The notes under the pieces: model-generated
What the model was told of the DNA's origin: nothing
The model's input: the letters and a program-made list of their open reading frames with translations, nothing else
The model's database searches: none
NCBI GenBank assembly: GCA_964600025.1
Contig: CAZRHJ010000006.1
Coordinates: 1-62,585 of the forward strand
DNA length: 62,585 nucleotides
Reading direction: 5' to 3'
Source of the DNA: JADFUS01 sp964600025
GTDB lineage: Bacteria; Bacteroidota; Bacteroidia; Bacteroidales; Rikenellaceae
Translations under genes and position numbers: made by a program
Shown here: piece by piece, positions 17,710 through 25,443 of the stretch
How positions within the stretch are numbered: the stretch's first letter is position 1
Layout of the letters: each line of letters opens with the position of its first letter

Positions 17710-17740
17710 TTTGTTTATCGTGATTATTTTTTTAATTTTG
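17710..17740 (+). promoter_or_regulatory. Promoter of the symporter gene (TTTG-N19-TAATTTTG)
   Basis: TTTG at 17710-17713 and TAATTTTG at 17733-17740 are exactly 19 bases apart. The predicted start near 17747 rules out the upstream frame start at 17711 and supports the ATG at 17798. Confidence 0.72.
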
Positions 17741-17752
17741 TTTCCTGTACTA

Positions 17753-17760
17753 CAAAGGTA
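17753..17760 (-). promoter_or_regulatory. -7 box of hydG (TACCTTTG)
   Basis: The minus strand reads TACCTTTG 50 bases before the hydG ATG. It faces the symporter promoter, with predicted starts of both at nearly the same base. No clear -33 box is present. Confidence 0.5.
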
Positions 17761-17797
17761 CGAAAAAATATGTAAAACTATTATTGATTTTTTTAAT

Positions 17798-19153
17798 ATG
17801 AGTAAAGGAAAAAACAAACAGGACGGATTTCAGAGTAATATAGGTACTATATTAGCTCTTGCAGGTTCAGCAGTAGGATTAGGAAATATTTGGAGATTTC
17901 CTTATGTGGTTGGCGAAAACGGAGGTGCAGCTTTTATTTTAGTGTATCTATTGATTATATTCTTTATTTGTATTCCTGCGTTTATGTCGGAGTTTGCGAT
18001 AGGACGTAGTACTGGTAAAAATATTTTTGGAGCTTTCAAACAATTATCTCCCGGGACTCAATGGCACAAAATAGGAGTTATAGGTATATTGTCTTGTTTT
18101 ACTATTTCGGGATTTTATTCTGTTATTTCTGGTTGGACTCTTGCTTTTTTGTATAAGTCTGCCACAAATGCTTTTGACGGATTGAATAGCACAGAATTAC
18201 AATCCTCTTTTGTGAGTTTTGTGAACTCTCCATCTGAGGGAGCTATGTGGACTTGTGGGTTTTTGTTACTTGCTGCATTTGTACTTGTTATGGGTGTTGG
18301 CAAAGGGATTGAGCGTTACAACAAAATATTAATGCCAATGTTGTTTTTGATTATGCTGATTTTGGTGTTTAATTCATTTTCGCTTTCTAACTACAAACAA
18401 GGATTTGAATTTATGTTCAAACCAGATTTTTCTAAAATTAATGTTGGTGTGGTGATGAATGCGTTGGGACAAGCGTTTTTTTCGATGAGTTTGGGTATAG
18501 GTACGATTATTACCTATGGTTCTTATGCTCGTAAACACGACAATGCTTTCAAAATATCTATATCTACTGCTGTTATGGACTTGTCTGTTGCACTACTTGC
18601 AGGTATGATTATTTTTCCAGCAGTTTTCTCTTATAACATTCCTGCCGATGCAGGTAGTGAATTGGCGTTTGTTACTCTTCCAGCTATTTTTCAAGATATG
18701 ACTGGTGGCTATTTCTTTGCTATATTGTTCTTTATGTTATTGTTTATTGCATCTATCACTTCGGTTATTTCTCTTTTTGAGGTTATTATTGCATATTTCT
18801 GTCAAGAATTTAAAATGAAACGCAGTATAGCAACTCTTATCACTGTTTCGTCAGTGTTTGTAATTGCTGTTTTCTCGGCTTATTCTCTTGCTGGGAATTC
18901 TTCTTTGAAAGTTGGAGAAAAATCTCTGTTTGATTTCTTAGACAATATTTCTGCGTCATATTTTATGCCACTTGGTGGTTTTTTCATTGCTTTGTATGCT
19001 GCTTGGTTTTGGAGTAAGGAAGAAAATAGAAAAGAATTATCTTCAAGTGGTTTACATAATCTTTGGTATTACAGAACTTACAGATTTTCAATAAAATATG
19101 TAGTTCCAATAGTTATTGTTTTGGTATTTCTGTCGCAATTAAAAATAGTATAA
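17798..19153 (+). CDS. Sodium-dependent transporter, neurotransmitter:sodium symporter (NSS/SNF) family
   Basis: 451-residue inner-membrane protein with about 11-12 membrane segments. The start of TM1 carries the family hallmark GSAVGLGNIWRFPYV, where the unwound helix binds Na+ and substrate, followed by NGGAAF. Bacterial members usually move amino acids, tryptophan or tyrosine among them. The substrate cannot be read here. The ATG at 17798 (MSKGKNKQDGFQSN) was chosen because the upstream extension overlaps the promoter. It is monocistronic, with its own terminator at 19177-19222. Confidence 0.93.
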   Translation: MSKGKNKQDGFQSNIGTILALAGSAVGLGNIWRFPYVVGENGGAAFILVYLLIIFFICIPAFMSEFAIGRSTGKNIFGAFKQLSPGTQWHKIGVIGILSCFTISGFYSVISGWTLAFLYKSATNAFDGLNSTELQSSFVSFVNSPSEGAMWTCGFLLLAAFVLVMGVGKGIERYNKILMPMLFLIMLILVFNSFSLSNYKQGFEFMFKPDFSKINVGVVMNALGQAFFSMSLGIGTIITYGSYARKHDNAFKISISTAVMDLSVALLAGMIIFPAVFSYNIPADAGSELAFVTLPAIFQDMTGGYFFAILFFMLLFIASITSVISLFEVIIAYFCQEFKMKRSIATLITVSSVFVIAVFSAYSLAGNSSLKVGEKSLFDFLDNISASYFMPLGGFFIALYAAWFWSKEENRKELSSSGLHNLWYYRTYRFSIKYVVPIVIVLVFLSQLKIV

Positions 19154-19176
19154 AACTTAAATTTTTACTAAATATG

Positions 19177-19222
19177 AATAACGTATGCAAAATAAATTAT
19201 AATTTGTATACGTTATTTTTTT
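19177..19222 (+). terminator. Terminator of the symporter gene
   Basis: AATAACGTATGCAAA (19177-19191) pairs with TTTGTATACGTTATT (19203-19217), with one G-U pair, and is followed by T residues to 19222. Confidence 0.85.
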
Positions 19223-19271
19223 AAAATTTTAATGTAAAACAATATGTTAATTTATTAATTTCAATATAGAT

Positions 19272-20747
19272 ATGAAAAAAGGATTTTTAATTTTAATTGT
19301 TGTAGTTACTGTGGTTTTGAGTGCTACTACATCTTATTTTGTTGTACGTTCTTTGTCAAATATTTATACGGAGAATGTAGATTTAGAAAACTCTGACAAC
19401 AAATTTCTTTCCTTTGCCTCTTCCTACAATAATAGAGTAGGTGATGGTTATGTGGATTTGACTTCTGCTGCTGAATCTTCTGTTGAGGCAGTTGTGAACA
19501 TTGTATCCAAACAGAAAGTTTCGACAAACCAATATTATGGAGGGGAGGGTTATAATCCATTTTTTGAATTATTCGGAATTCCGCAAGGTAGAGAGATGAA
19601 ACCACGAGAGAGAATGAGTGGTGGATCGGGTGTGATTTTGAGCAAAGATGGATATATAATTACAAACAATCACGTAGTAGAGAATGCAAGTGAAGTGAAA
19701 GTAACTTTGTATAACGGAGATAGTTTTGATGCAAAAATTGTAGGTGCTGACCCTACAACAGATATCGCTCTTTTGAAGATAGAGGCAGAGGGTTTAAAAA
19801 ATATATCGTTTGGAAATTCTGATAATTTGAAATTAGGAGAGTGGGTTTTGGCAGTTGGTAGTCCTTATGGATTGACTTCTACCGTAACAGCTGGTATTGT
19901 GAGTGCAAAGGCTCGTAATTTGGAAGTAATTCCAAATGAATTTCGCATAGAGTCATTTATTCAGACAGATGCGGCAGTAAATCCGGGAAATAGTGGTGGA
20001 GCATTGGTAAATACTCGTGGCGAACTTGTTGGAATTAATACTGTGATTAAATCTCCTACTGGTAGTTATGCTGGTTATTCTTTTGCAGTTCCTTCTTCGA
20101 TTGTTCAGAAAGTAGTTAGTGATTTACGTGAGTTTGGTATTGTTCAACGTGCTATGCTCGGAATTGGTTATAATGAAATTACTGACGAGTTTATCGAAAA
20201 AAGTGGTACAGGAATTACTCAACGTGAGGGTCTGTATGTAGGTCAAGTTGTCGAAAACGGAGCAGCAGATGTGGCGGGTATTCGTGTGGGAGATGTGCTT
20301 TTGGAGTTGAATGGTGTCAAAACAAACTCATCTTCAAATCTTCAAGAAGTTATTGCTCGTTTGCGTCCGGGAGATAAGATTTTGGCAAAAATTAGACGTA
20401 ATTCAGAAATTAAAGATTTTGAACTTGTGTTAAAAAATCGAGCAGGTGAAGCAAAATTATTGGATAAAAACTCGGTAGATACTCATAGCATTTTGGGTGC
20501 AACATTTCGTGATGTACAACAATCAACATTGCGTAAGTTAGGTATTCGTGCTGGTGTGCAGGTTGTGAAACTTGGAGAGGGTTTACTTGCCAAAAGTGGT
20601 ATCAAAGAAGGTTATATTATAACTCATATTAATGGTGTTTCGGTAAAAAACACAAGTAATATCTTGCAAATGACACAAAAACCTGAGTTGATTGATGGTG
20701 TTTATCCTAATGGTAGGTTTATTAGCTATTATATAGTAGACAAATAA
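19272..20747 (+). CDS. htrA: HtrA/DegP-family periplasmic serine protease
   Basis: 491-residue envelope quality-control protease. An N-terminal hydrophobic segment (residues 4-25) acts as signal or anchor. The trypsin-like domain has the triad His134 (in TNNHVVEN), Asp164 (in PTTDIALLKI) and Ser241 (in NPGNSGGA). Two PDZ domains follow, about residues 275-370 (with GLYVGQVVENGAADVAGIRVGD) and 390-490. It degrades or chaperones misfolded envelope proteins. It stands alone, with its terminator about 180 bases downstream. Confidence 0.95.
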   Translation: MKKGFLILIVVVTVVLSATTSYFVVRSLSNIYTENVDLENSDNKFLSFASSYNNRVGDGYVDLTSAAESSVEAVVNIVSKQKVSTNQYYGGEGYNPFFELFGIPQGREMKPRERMSGGSGVILSKDGYIITNNHVVENASEVKVTLYNGDSFDAKIVGADPTTDIALLKIEAEGLKNISFGNSDNLKLGEWVLAVGSPYGLTSTVTAGIVSAKARNLEVIPNEFRIESFIQTDAAVNPGNSGGALVNTRGELVGINTVIKSPTGSYAGYSFAVPSSIVQKVVSDLREFGIVQRAMLGIGYNEITDEFIEKSGTGITQREGLYVGQVVENGAADVAGIRVGDVLLELNGVKTNSSSNLQEVIARLRPGDKILAKIRRNSEIKDFELVLKNRAGEAKLLDKNSVDTHSILGATFRDVQQSTLRKLGIRAGVQVVKLGEGLLAKSGIKEGYIITHINGVSVKNTSNILQMTQKPELIDGVYPNGRFISYYIVDK

Positions 20748-20927
20748 AAAAAACAATTTGTTATAAAAATTATTTTTTTTAGCAATTATAAACAAATAAT
20801 TATTACTTTTGAATCGTTATTAAAATGTAAGCATACCATTACTTGTAGCGAAATCAATAAAGTATAGTACATATATAAAAGACTCACTAAATTTAGTCAA
20901 TTATATATAGATTAATATTAAAATTTT

Positions 20928-20968
20928 GCAAGGTTTTGATAATTTACTTCAAAATCTTGCTTTTTTTT
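20928..20968 (+). terminator. Intrinsic terminator, probably for htrA
   Basis: GCAAGGTTTTGA (20928-20939) pairs with TCAAAATCTTGC (20949-20960) and is followed by eight T. It lies 180 bases after the htrA stop. Between them only AT-rich sequence and a short palindrome ACTAAATTTAGT (20885-20896) were seen. Confidence 0.8.
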
Positions 20969-21019
20969 GTGTTTAAGACTTTTTATTATACTTTATTTTA
21001 ATATATATATATATAAATA

Positions 21020-22087
21020 ATGAAAAAAATTAAAATTGGGGGATTTGAAATCTCTGTGCCTATAATTCAAGGAGGAATGGGCGTTGGTGTTTCGCTTTCG
21101 GGATTAGCATCTGCTGTTGCTAACGAAGGTGGTGTTGGGGTTATTTCTTGTGCTGGATTGGGCTTGATTTATGCCAAAGAATCCAAAGAGTATCTCAAAG
21201 CAAGTATTTTGGGATTGTGCGAGGAAATTCGCAAAACACGTGAGAAAACGAGTGGAGTAGTAGGTGTGAATATTATGGTTGCTTTGAGCAATTATGCAGA
21301 TATGGCACGTACGGCAGTAAAAGAAAAAATTGATATAATTTTTTCGGGTGCAGGTTTGCCCTTAGATTTGCCGTCGTTCTTGACAAAGGATAGTACTACA
21401 AAATTAGTTCCAATCGTGTCGTCATCACGAGCTTTCTCGGTTATAGCTACAAAATGGAAACAAAATTTTGATTATCTACCTGATGCAGTTGTTGTTGAAG
21501 GTCCAAAAGCAGGAGGCCATTTGGGTTTTAAACAAGAACAGATAGATGATGAAAAATTTTGTTTGGAGAATATTTTAAAAGATGTAATTGCGGAAGCACG
21601 TAAAATTGGCGAGAAATATTCAAAATATATCCCCGTTATTGCAGCAGGAGGAATATATACTGGACGTGATATGGAACGTATAATGGCACTCGGTGCAGAT
21701 GGAGTGCAGATGGGGAGTAGATTTGTAACTACCACAGAATGTGATGCGTCTATTGAGTTCAAAAATACTTATTTGCACTCAGGCAAAACTGATTTACAAA
21801 TCATAAATAGTCCAGTAGGTATGCCGGGAAGAGCCTTTGGAGGGAGTTTTTTGGATAGTGTCAAACTTGGGCTTAAAAAACCTCGTGCGTGTAGTTTTCA
21901 TTGTATCAAAACCTGTGATTACACCAAAAGTCCTTACTGTATTATCAAAGCACTTTATAATGCTGCTATTGGAAATATGGATAATGGGTATGCTTTTGCT
22001 GGTGCAAATGCCTATTTAGCAAACAAAATTGTTTCGGTTAAAGAAACTTTTGAGTCGATAAAAAAAGAATACTTATCTAAAAATTAA
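21020..22087 (+). CDS. Nitronate monooxygenase / FabK-like flavoprotein
   Basis: 355-residue FMN-binding TIM-barrel protein. The N-terminal VPIIQGGMGVGVSLSGLA and GGVGVIS match the nitronate monooxygenase and enoyl-ACP reductase II family. The phosphate-binding end is visible as VIAAGGIYTGRDMERIMALG followed by GADGVQMGSRF. The C-terminus has a cysteine cluster (ACSFHCIKTCDYTKSPYC, four Cys), which recalls a subset of the family and could hold a metal or iron-sulfur centre; that is inference. It either detoxifies nitronates or reduces enoyl-ACP, and sequence alone does not decide. The upstream leader is a run of AT dinucleotides. Confidence 0.85.
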   Translation: MKKIKIGGFEISVPIIQGGMGVGVSLSGLASAVANEGGVGVISCAGLGLIYAKESKEYLKASILGLCEEIRKTREKTSGVVGVNIMVALSNYADMARTAVKEKIDIIFSGAGLPLDLPSFLTKDSTTKLVPIVSSSRAFSVIATKWKQNFDYLPDAVVVEGPKAGGHLGFKQEQIDDEKFCLENILKDVIAEARKIGEKYSKYIPVIAAGGIYTGRDMERIMALGADGVQMGSRFVTTTECDASIEFKNTYLHSGKTDLQIINSPVGMPGRAFGGSFLDSVKLGLKKPRACSFHCIKTCDYTKSPYCIIKALYNAAIGNMDNGYAFAGANAYLANKIVSVKETFESIKKEYLSKN

Positions 22088-22095
22088 ATTAAATG

Positions 22096-22127
22096 TTTGA
22101 TGATTTTTTGCAAAATACCTATCTTTG
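22096..22127 (+). promoter_or_regulatory. Promoter of purE (TTTG-N20-TATCTTTG)
   Basis: TTTG at 22096-22099 and TATCTTTG at 22120-22127 are 20 bases apart. The predicted transcript start lies after 22127, which excludes the longer frame beginning at 22125. Confidence 0.68.
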
Positions 22128-22163
22128 CAGTATCAAATAAACTTAATTAAAAAAATTATTGCT

Positions 22164-22676
22164 ATGAATCCAAAAGTTAGTATAATTATGGGAAGCACTT
22201 CGGATATGAAAGTTATGGAAGCTGCTGCAAAATTTCTTGACGAAATGGAAATTCCATTTGAAATAAATGCCTTGTCGGCTCACCGTACACCCGTATTGGT
22301 CGAAGAATTTTCTAAAAACGCATACAAAAGAGGTATTCGTGTGATTATTGCAGGTGCTGGTGGGGCTGCTCATCTTCCGGGTGTTATTGCTGCAAGCACT
22401 CCAATTCCTGTAATTGGTGTTCCTGTAAAATCTTCTAACTCTATGGACGGTTGGGATAGTGTTTTGTCTATACTTCAAATGCCAGCAGGTATTCCCGTAG
22501 CTACTATGGCACTTGATAACGCAAAAAATGCTGCAATCCTTGCAGTACAAATTCTTGCTTTGTCAGACGAAAAACTATTTGAAAGACTTACAAAATTCAA
22601 AGCAGAATTGGCTGATAAAATCGAAAAAGCAAACAAAGATTTGTCTGAAATAAAATTCAAATTTAAGACTAATTAG
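22164..22676 (+). CDS. purE: N5-carboxyaminoimidazole ribonucleotide mutase
   Basis: 170-residue class I PurE, converting N5-CAIR to CAIR in purine synthesis. Key motifs are IMGSTSDMKVM at the N-terminus, the substrate loop SAHRTP with the conserved His, and the GAGGAAHLPGVIAA segment. The start MNPKVSII at 22164 is preferred over an upstream in-frame ATG that overlaps the promoter. It is a single gene with its own promoter and strong terminator. No purK was seen in the window. Confidence 0.97.
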   Translation: MNPKVSIIMGSTSDMKVMEAAAKFLDEMEIPFEINALSAHRTPVLVEEFSKNAYKRGIRVIIAGAGGAAHLPGVIAASTPIPVIGVPVKSSNSMDGWDSVLSILQMPAGIPVATMALDNAKNAAILAVQILALSDEKLFERLTKFKAELADKIEKANKDLSEIKFKFKTN

Positions 22677-22692
22677 TTTCTTTAATTAGCAT

Positions 22693-22737
22693 CTAAAAAA
22701 AACTGCAAGGTTAGATATAACCTTGCAGTTTTTTTAG
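22693..22737 (+). terminator. purE terminator
   Basis: An inverted repeat with core ACTGCAAGGTTA / TAACCTTGCAGT and flanking A-run and T-run arms starts 17 bases after the purE stop. Confidence 0.9.
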
Positions 22738-22753
22738 ATTTACAGCGTTTTTT

Positions 22754-22784
22754 TTTGTCAAACAATTTTAATATAGTATATTTG
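22754..22784 (+). promoter_or_regulatory. Promoter of the lipoprotein pair (TTTG-N19-TATATTTG)
   Basis: TTTG at 22754-22757, 19 bases, then TATATTTG at 22777-22784, about 24 bases before the ATG at 22809. Confidence 0.75.
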
Positions 22785-22808
22785 CAGAATAATATACATT
22801 GAATAACT

Positions 22809-24476
22809 ATGTCAAAAATTAAATATTTTTTACTACTTGCTGTGTTGGCAGTGTCTTTTGTGTCTTGCACAAAATCTACTGTTGAGCCTAATTCTGATAC
22901 TGGTATCAAAATTTCTTTTGCAAGTGATACTAATATTTCTGTTACACGTTCTGCTATTTCTGCTCCTTTGGCTAATGATTTTTATGTTACAATCACCAAT
23001 AAATCAAACGGAGTTGAGGAATATTCCGGTTCTGTAAAATCGGATTTAATTGTCTTGAAAGAGGGTGATTACAGCGTTTCGGCACACAGTGGTACTAATC
23101 CCGAATTTGGATTAAATACTCCATATTTTAAAGGTAATTTAGATTTTCATTTAGACAAAATGACTGTCAAAAATGTTGAAATCCCAGTTTCTTTGCACAA
23201 TGCACAAGTAGATGTGGTTTTGCCCGAAGAGCTTACTCAACACTACTTGGAATTTGCATTGACAGTAAATGTAAATGGTACTGATTATCCACTTGGAGAT
23301 TCTCGAGTTTTTTATATTGCAGAGGGAGCAAATGCTACCATTACTTTGGCAGGTAAAAATGTTTTTGGAGAGGTAGTGTCTAATACTCGTCAAATTACCC
23401 AGTCGGCAGTCAAAAAACACTCATATTCAGTTAATTACAAATTTAATTCAGCTTTGACTTTTGAACTTCCAGCTCAAAGTGATGGAGATGTATGGGCTAC
23501 AAAAATATTTATTAATCCCGTTACCGATGAGAATATTTCTTTGGTTTCTTCTTCTGAGCCTATGCAAAAAGTTGATAAGCCAACAGTTACAAGTCGTCTT
23601 GTTTATGAGGTTTCGAGCGATGGAGTAAATTGGATAAAAGCAAATCTCAAAAATGCTAAAATACTATGTGAGGGATTGACTCCGAATACAAATTATACTT
23701 TGAGAGCTAAGTATGGTCTTATTTACAGTAATAATACCGTTTCTTTCAAAACCGAGAATGTCCAACAATTACCAAATGCTGGAATGGATAGTTGGTCGAA
23801 TCAAGATTTAGATGGATTGTGGATTGTGGTCGAAAAATTGATAAAGTATAATACTACAAATTGGATTAATAATAATGATGTTGCTCTTGCTAATCGTTCG
23901 GGCAAGATTGTAATGTGGAAATGGAAATCTGTTGTAGAGCCTACTGGCGACAAAGTTTCTGGAAGTAATGCAGTAAAAATATCTACTCTTGGTTTTACAA
24001 CAGAAGCAGACCTTGCTCCGTGGTACGATTCTGCTGGTTTGAAACATTCCCCTAATAAAATAACAGAATATGTAAAAAATAAAAATAGAACCGTAAATGG
24101 CGTTTTGTCTATTACCAAACAAGCCCAAAATTCTCGTCCTACTTCTGTTTCATTCCAATATAAATATTCTCCTTATCCAAGTGATGATAAAAGTGAGATA
24201 TATTTTATAGTGTATGATGCAAACAATAATATTATTGCACAAACTGGAACTCATAGAGGTTCTGCACAAGCAAATTATGCTAAAAAAACTTTAAGTTTGA
24301 ATTATACAAACACTACTACAAAAGCTAAATACATTACAGCTTATTTTAAATCTGGTTCAAAAACTGGCTCTTCTGCGTCTTATTATGTTCAAGGTGGGTA
24401 TAAGCTAAACCCAAATTCTAATTCATATTTCCAAGGCAGTGCTTTGTTTATTGATGATATTGTTTTGAACTACTAA
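22809..24476 (+). CDS. Surface lipoprotein, DUF4493-like N-terminus with PCMD-like C-terminus
   Basis: 555-residue predicted lipoprotein. The signal peptide ends in the lipobox SFVSC (Cys20). The N-terminal part (about 30-230) has the DUF4493 look: an early TR-S segment (ISVTRSAIS), a description of a value fed as YSGSVKSDLIVLKEGDYSVSA, and beta-rich repeats. A middle segment resembles a fibronectin-III-like strand set (VTSRLVYEVSSDGVNWIKA). The C-terminal part (about 315-555), opening with AGMDSW and closing with GSALFIDDIVLNY, resembles the putative carbohydrate metabolism domain. Such proteins are thought to sit on the Bacteroidetes surface. No enzymatic role can be read. It is followed by a second, smaller DUF4493-like gene. 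Confidence 0.75.
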   Translation: MSKIKYFLLLAVLAVSFVSCTKSTVEPNSDTGIKISFASDTNISVTRSAISAPLANDFYVTITNKSNGVEEYSGSVKSDLIVLKEGDYSVSAHSGTNPEFGLNTPYFKGNLDFHLDKMTVKNVEIPVSLHNAQVDVVLPEELTQHYLEFALTVNVNGTDYPLGDSRVFYIAEGANATITLAGKNVFGEVVSNTRQITQSAVKKHSYSVNYKFNSALTFELPAQSDGDVWATKIFINPVTDENISLVSSSEPMQKVDKPTVTSRLVYEVSSDGVNWIKANLKNAKILCEGLTPNTNYTLRAKYGLIYSNNTVSFKTENVQQLPNAGMDSWSNQDLDGLWIVVEKLIKYNTTNWINNNDVALANRSGKIVMWKWKSVVEPTGDKVSGSNAVKISTLGFTTEADLAPWYDSAGLKHSPNKITEYVKNKNRTVNGVLSITKQAQNSRPTSVSFQYKYSPYPSDDKSEIYFIVYDANNNIIAQTGTHRGSAQANYAKKTLSLNYTNTTTKAKYITAYFKSGSKTGSSASYYVQGGYKLNPNSNSYFQGSALFIDDIVLNY

Positions 24477-24487
24477 ATTTTTGAAAA

Positions 24488-25240
24488 ATGAAAAACATTA
24501 TAATACTATTTTCTTTGTTGTTTGCTTTGGGGTGTAGCAAAACTTTGCCCGAAGGTGTAGGCAGTATGAAATTAAATGCAAATGTTGCACAACAGATTGA
24601 TTCAAAAGTTGATGCTGAGGTTGCAGGAGATGATTTTTTGGTGGAAATAAAAGCAACAACTTCTGATTTCAAAATTGTTAAACCATATTCTGAACTTAAA
24701 GATTTATTGAGTTTGACTGCAACAAAATACAGCCTGTTTATTGAGAATTTTGATGAAAATAATGCTTTGACTATGAATTCTGGACGTGGGGCTCAACGTT
24801 TTACTGCAAATCAATCTTTTACAATCAATGTTGGGGAATATACAGAGATTAGTGCAACTTGTAAAACTGCAAATGCACGTGTAAGTGTAAATATTAAAGA
24901 TATTTTCAAAAAAGTATTTAAAAGTGCAGAAATTCGTGTTTACGAAACATCTAATCCAAGCAGGGTACTAACATTTGATATTACTTCACGAGTAGATGAT
25001 GAACTTAGTTTTGCCTATTTCAATATTGACGAAAACCCTGAGATAGCTCTCGAAATATCTGCTGTAACTCACGAAGGGACTCTTAAAACAATATCTAACA
25101 AACAAATTATAGAGGCTCAAAATTGGTATAAGTTAAATATTGGAGCAGATACTATCTATGGTGATGCGAGTGTGGGTATTTTGGTAGATGTTTCTACCGT
25201 AAAAGTAGATATTGATGTCGATATAGATCCTTATAAATAA
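24488..25240 (+). CDS. DUF4493-like lipoprotein
   Basis: 250-residue predicted lipoprotein with signal peptide and lipobox FALGC (Cys16). The body is beta-rich, with the DUF4493 pattern of an N-terminal strand (GVGSMKLNAN), a segment DDFLVEIKATTSDFKIVKPYS, and a central strand pair around SFTINVGEYTEISATC. The C-terminus repeats Val/Asp (VSTVKVDIDVDIDPYK). It lies 11 bases after the 22809 gene, so the two are probably co-expressed and may form a surface structure together. The stop codon TAA overlaps the first bases of a repeat copy. Confidence 0.72.
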   Translation: MKNIIILFSLLFALGCSKTLPEGVGSMKLNANVAQQIDSKVDAEVAGDDFLVEIKATTSDFKIVKPYSELKDLLSLTATKYSLFIENFDENNALTMNSGRGAQRFTANQSFTINVGEYTEISATCKTANARVSVNIKDIFKKVFKSAEIRVYETSNPSRVLTFDITSRVDDELSFAYFNIDENPEIALEISAVTHEGTLKTISNKQIIEAQNWYKLNIGADTIYGDASVGILVDVSTVKVDIDVDIDPYK

Positions 25241-25355
25241 ACTCGCCTATCTTGTATATTTTACTGATGCTCATAACTCACGTACGCAAGTACGCTACGT
25301 TATGACCATCAACATATCCGAGTTTATTTGGAGCTTATCCGATTTCGGAAATACA
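25239..25355 (+). repeat. Interspersed palindromic repeat, copy after the DUF4493 gene
   Basis: It begins inside the stop codon (AAACTCGCCTATCTTG), then GATGCTCATAACTCACGTAC, the core with GCAA instead of GCCA, GTTATGACCATCAAC, and a right end ending in GATTTCGGAAATAC. The usual first 20 bases (TAGTA..TAAAAACG) are missing, and about 25 bases of the right arm are also deleted. Confidence 0.88.
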
Positions 25356-25403
25356 AAAAAAATTAGGGGATTCAAGAAACTATGTTTTCTTGAATCCCCT
25401 AAT
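25354..25403 (-). terminator. uvrA operon terminator
   Basis: ATTAGGGGATTCAAGAAA (25362-25379) pairs perfectly over 18 bases with TTTCTTGAATCCCCTAAT (25386-25403). On the minus strand it is followed by eight T (plus-strand A run 25354-25361). It lies 41 bases past the uvrA stop. Confidence 0.92.
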
Positions 25404-25443
25404 CTTTGCTCGTAAATTCAATGCAATTAAACCGTGATTTTGT

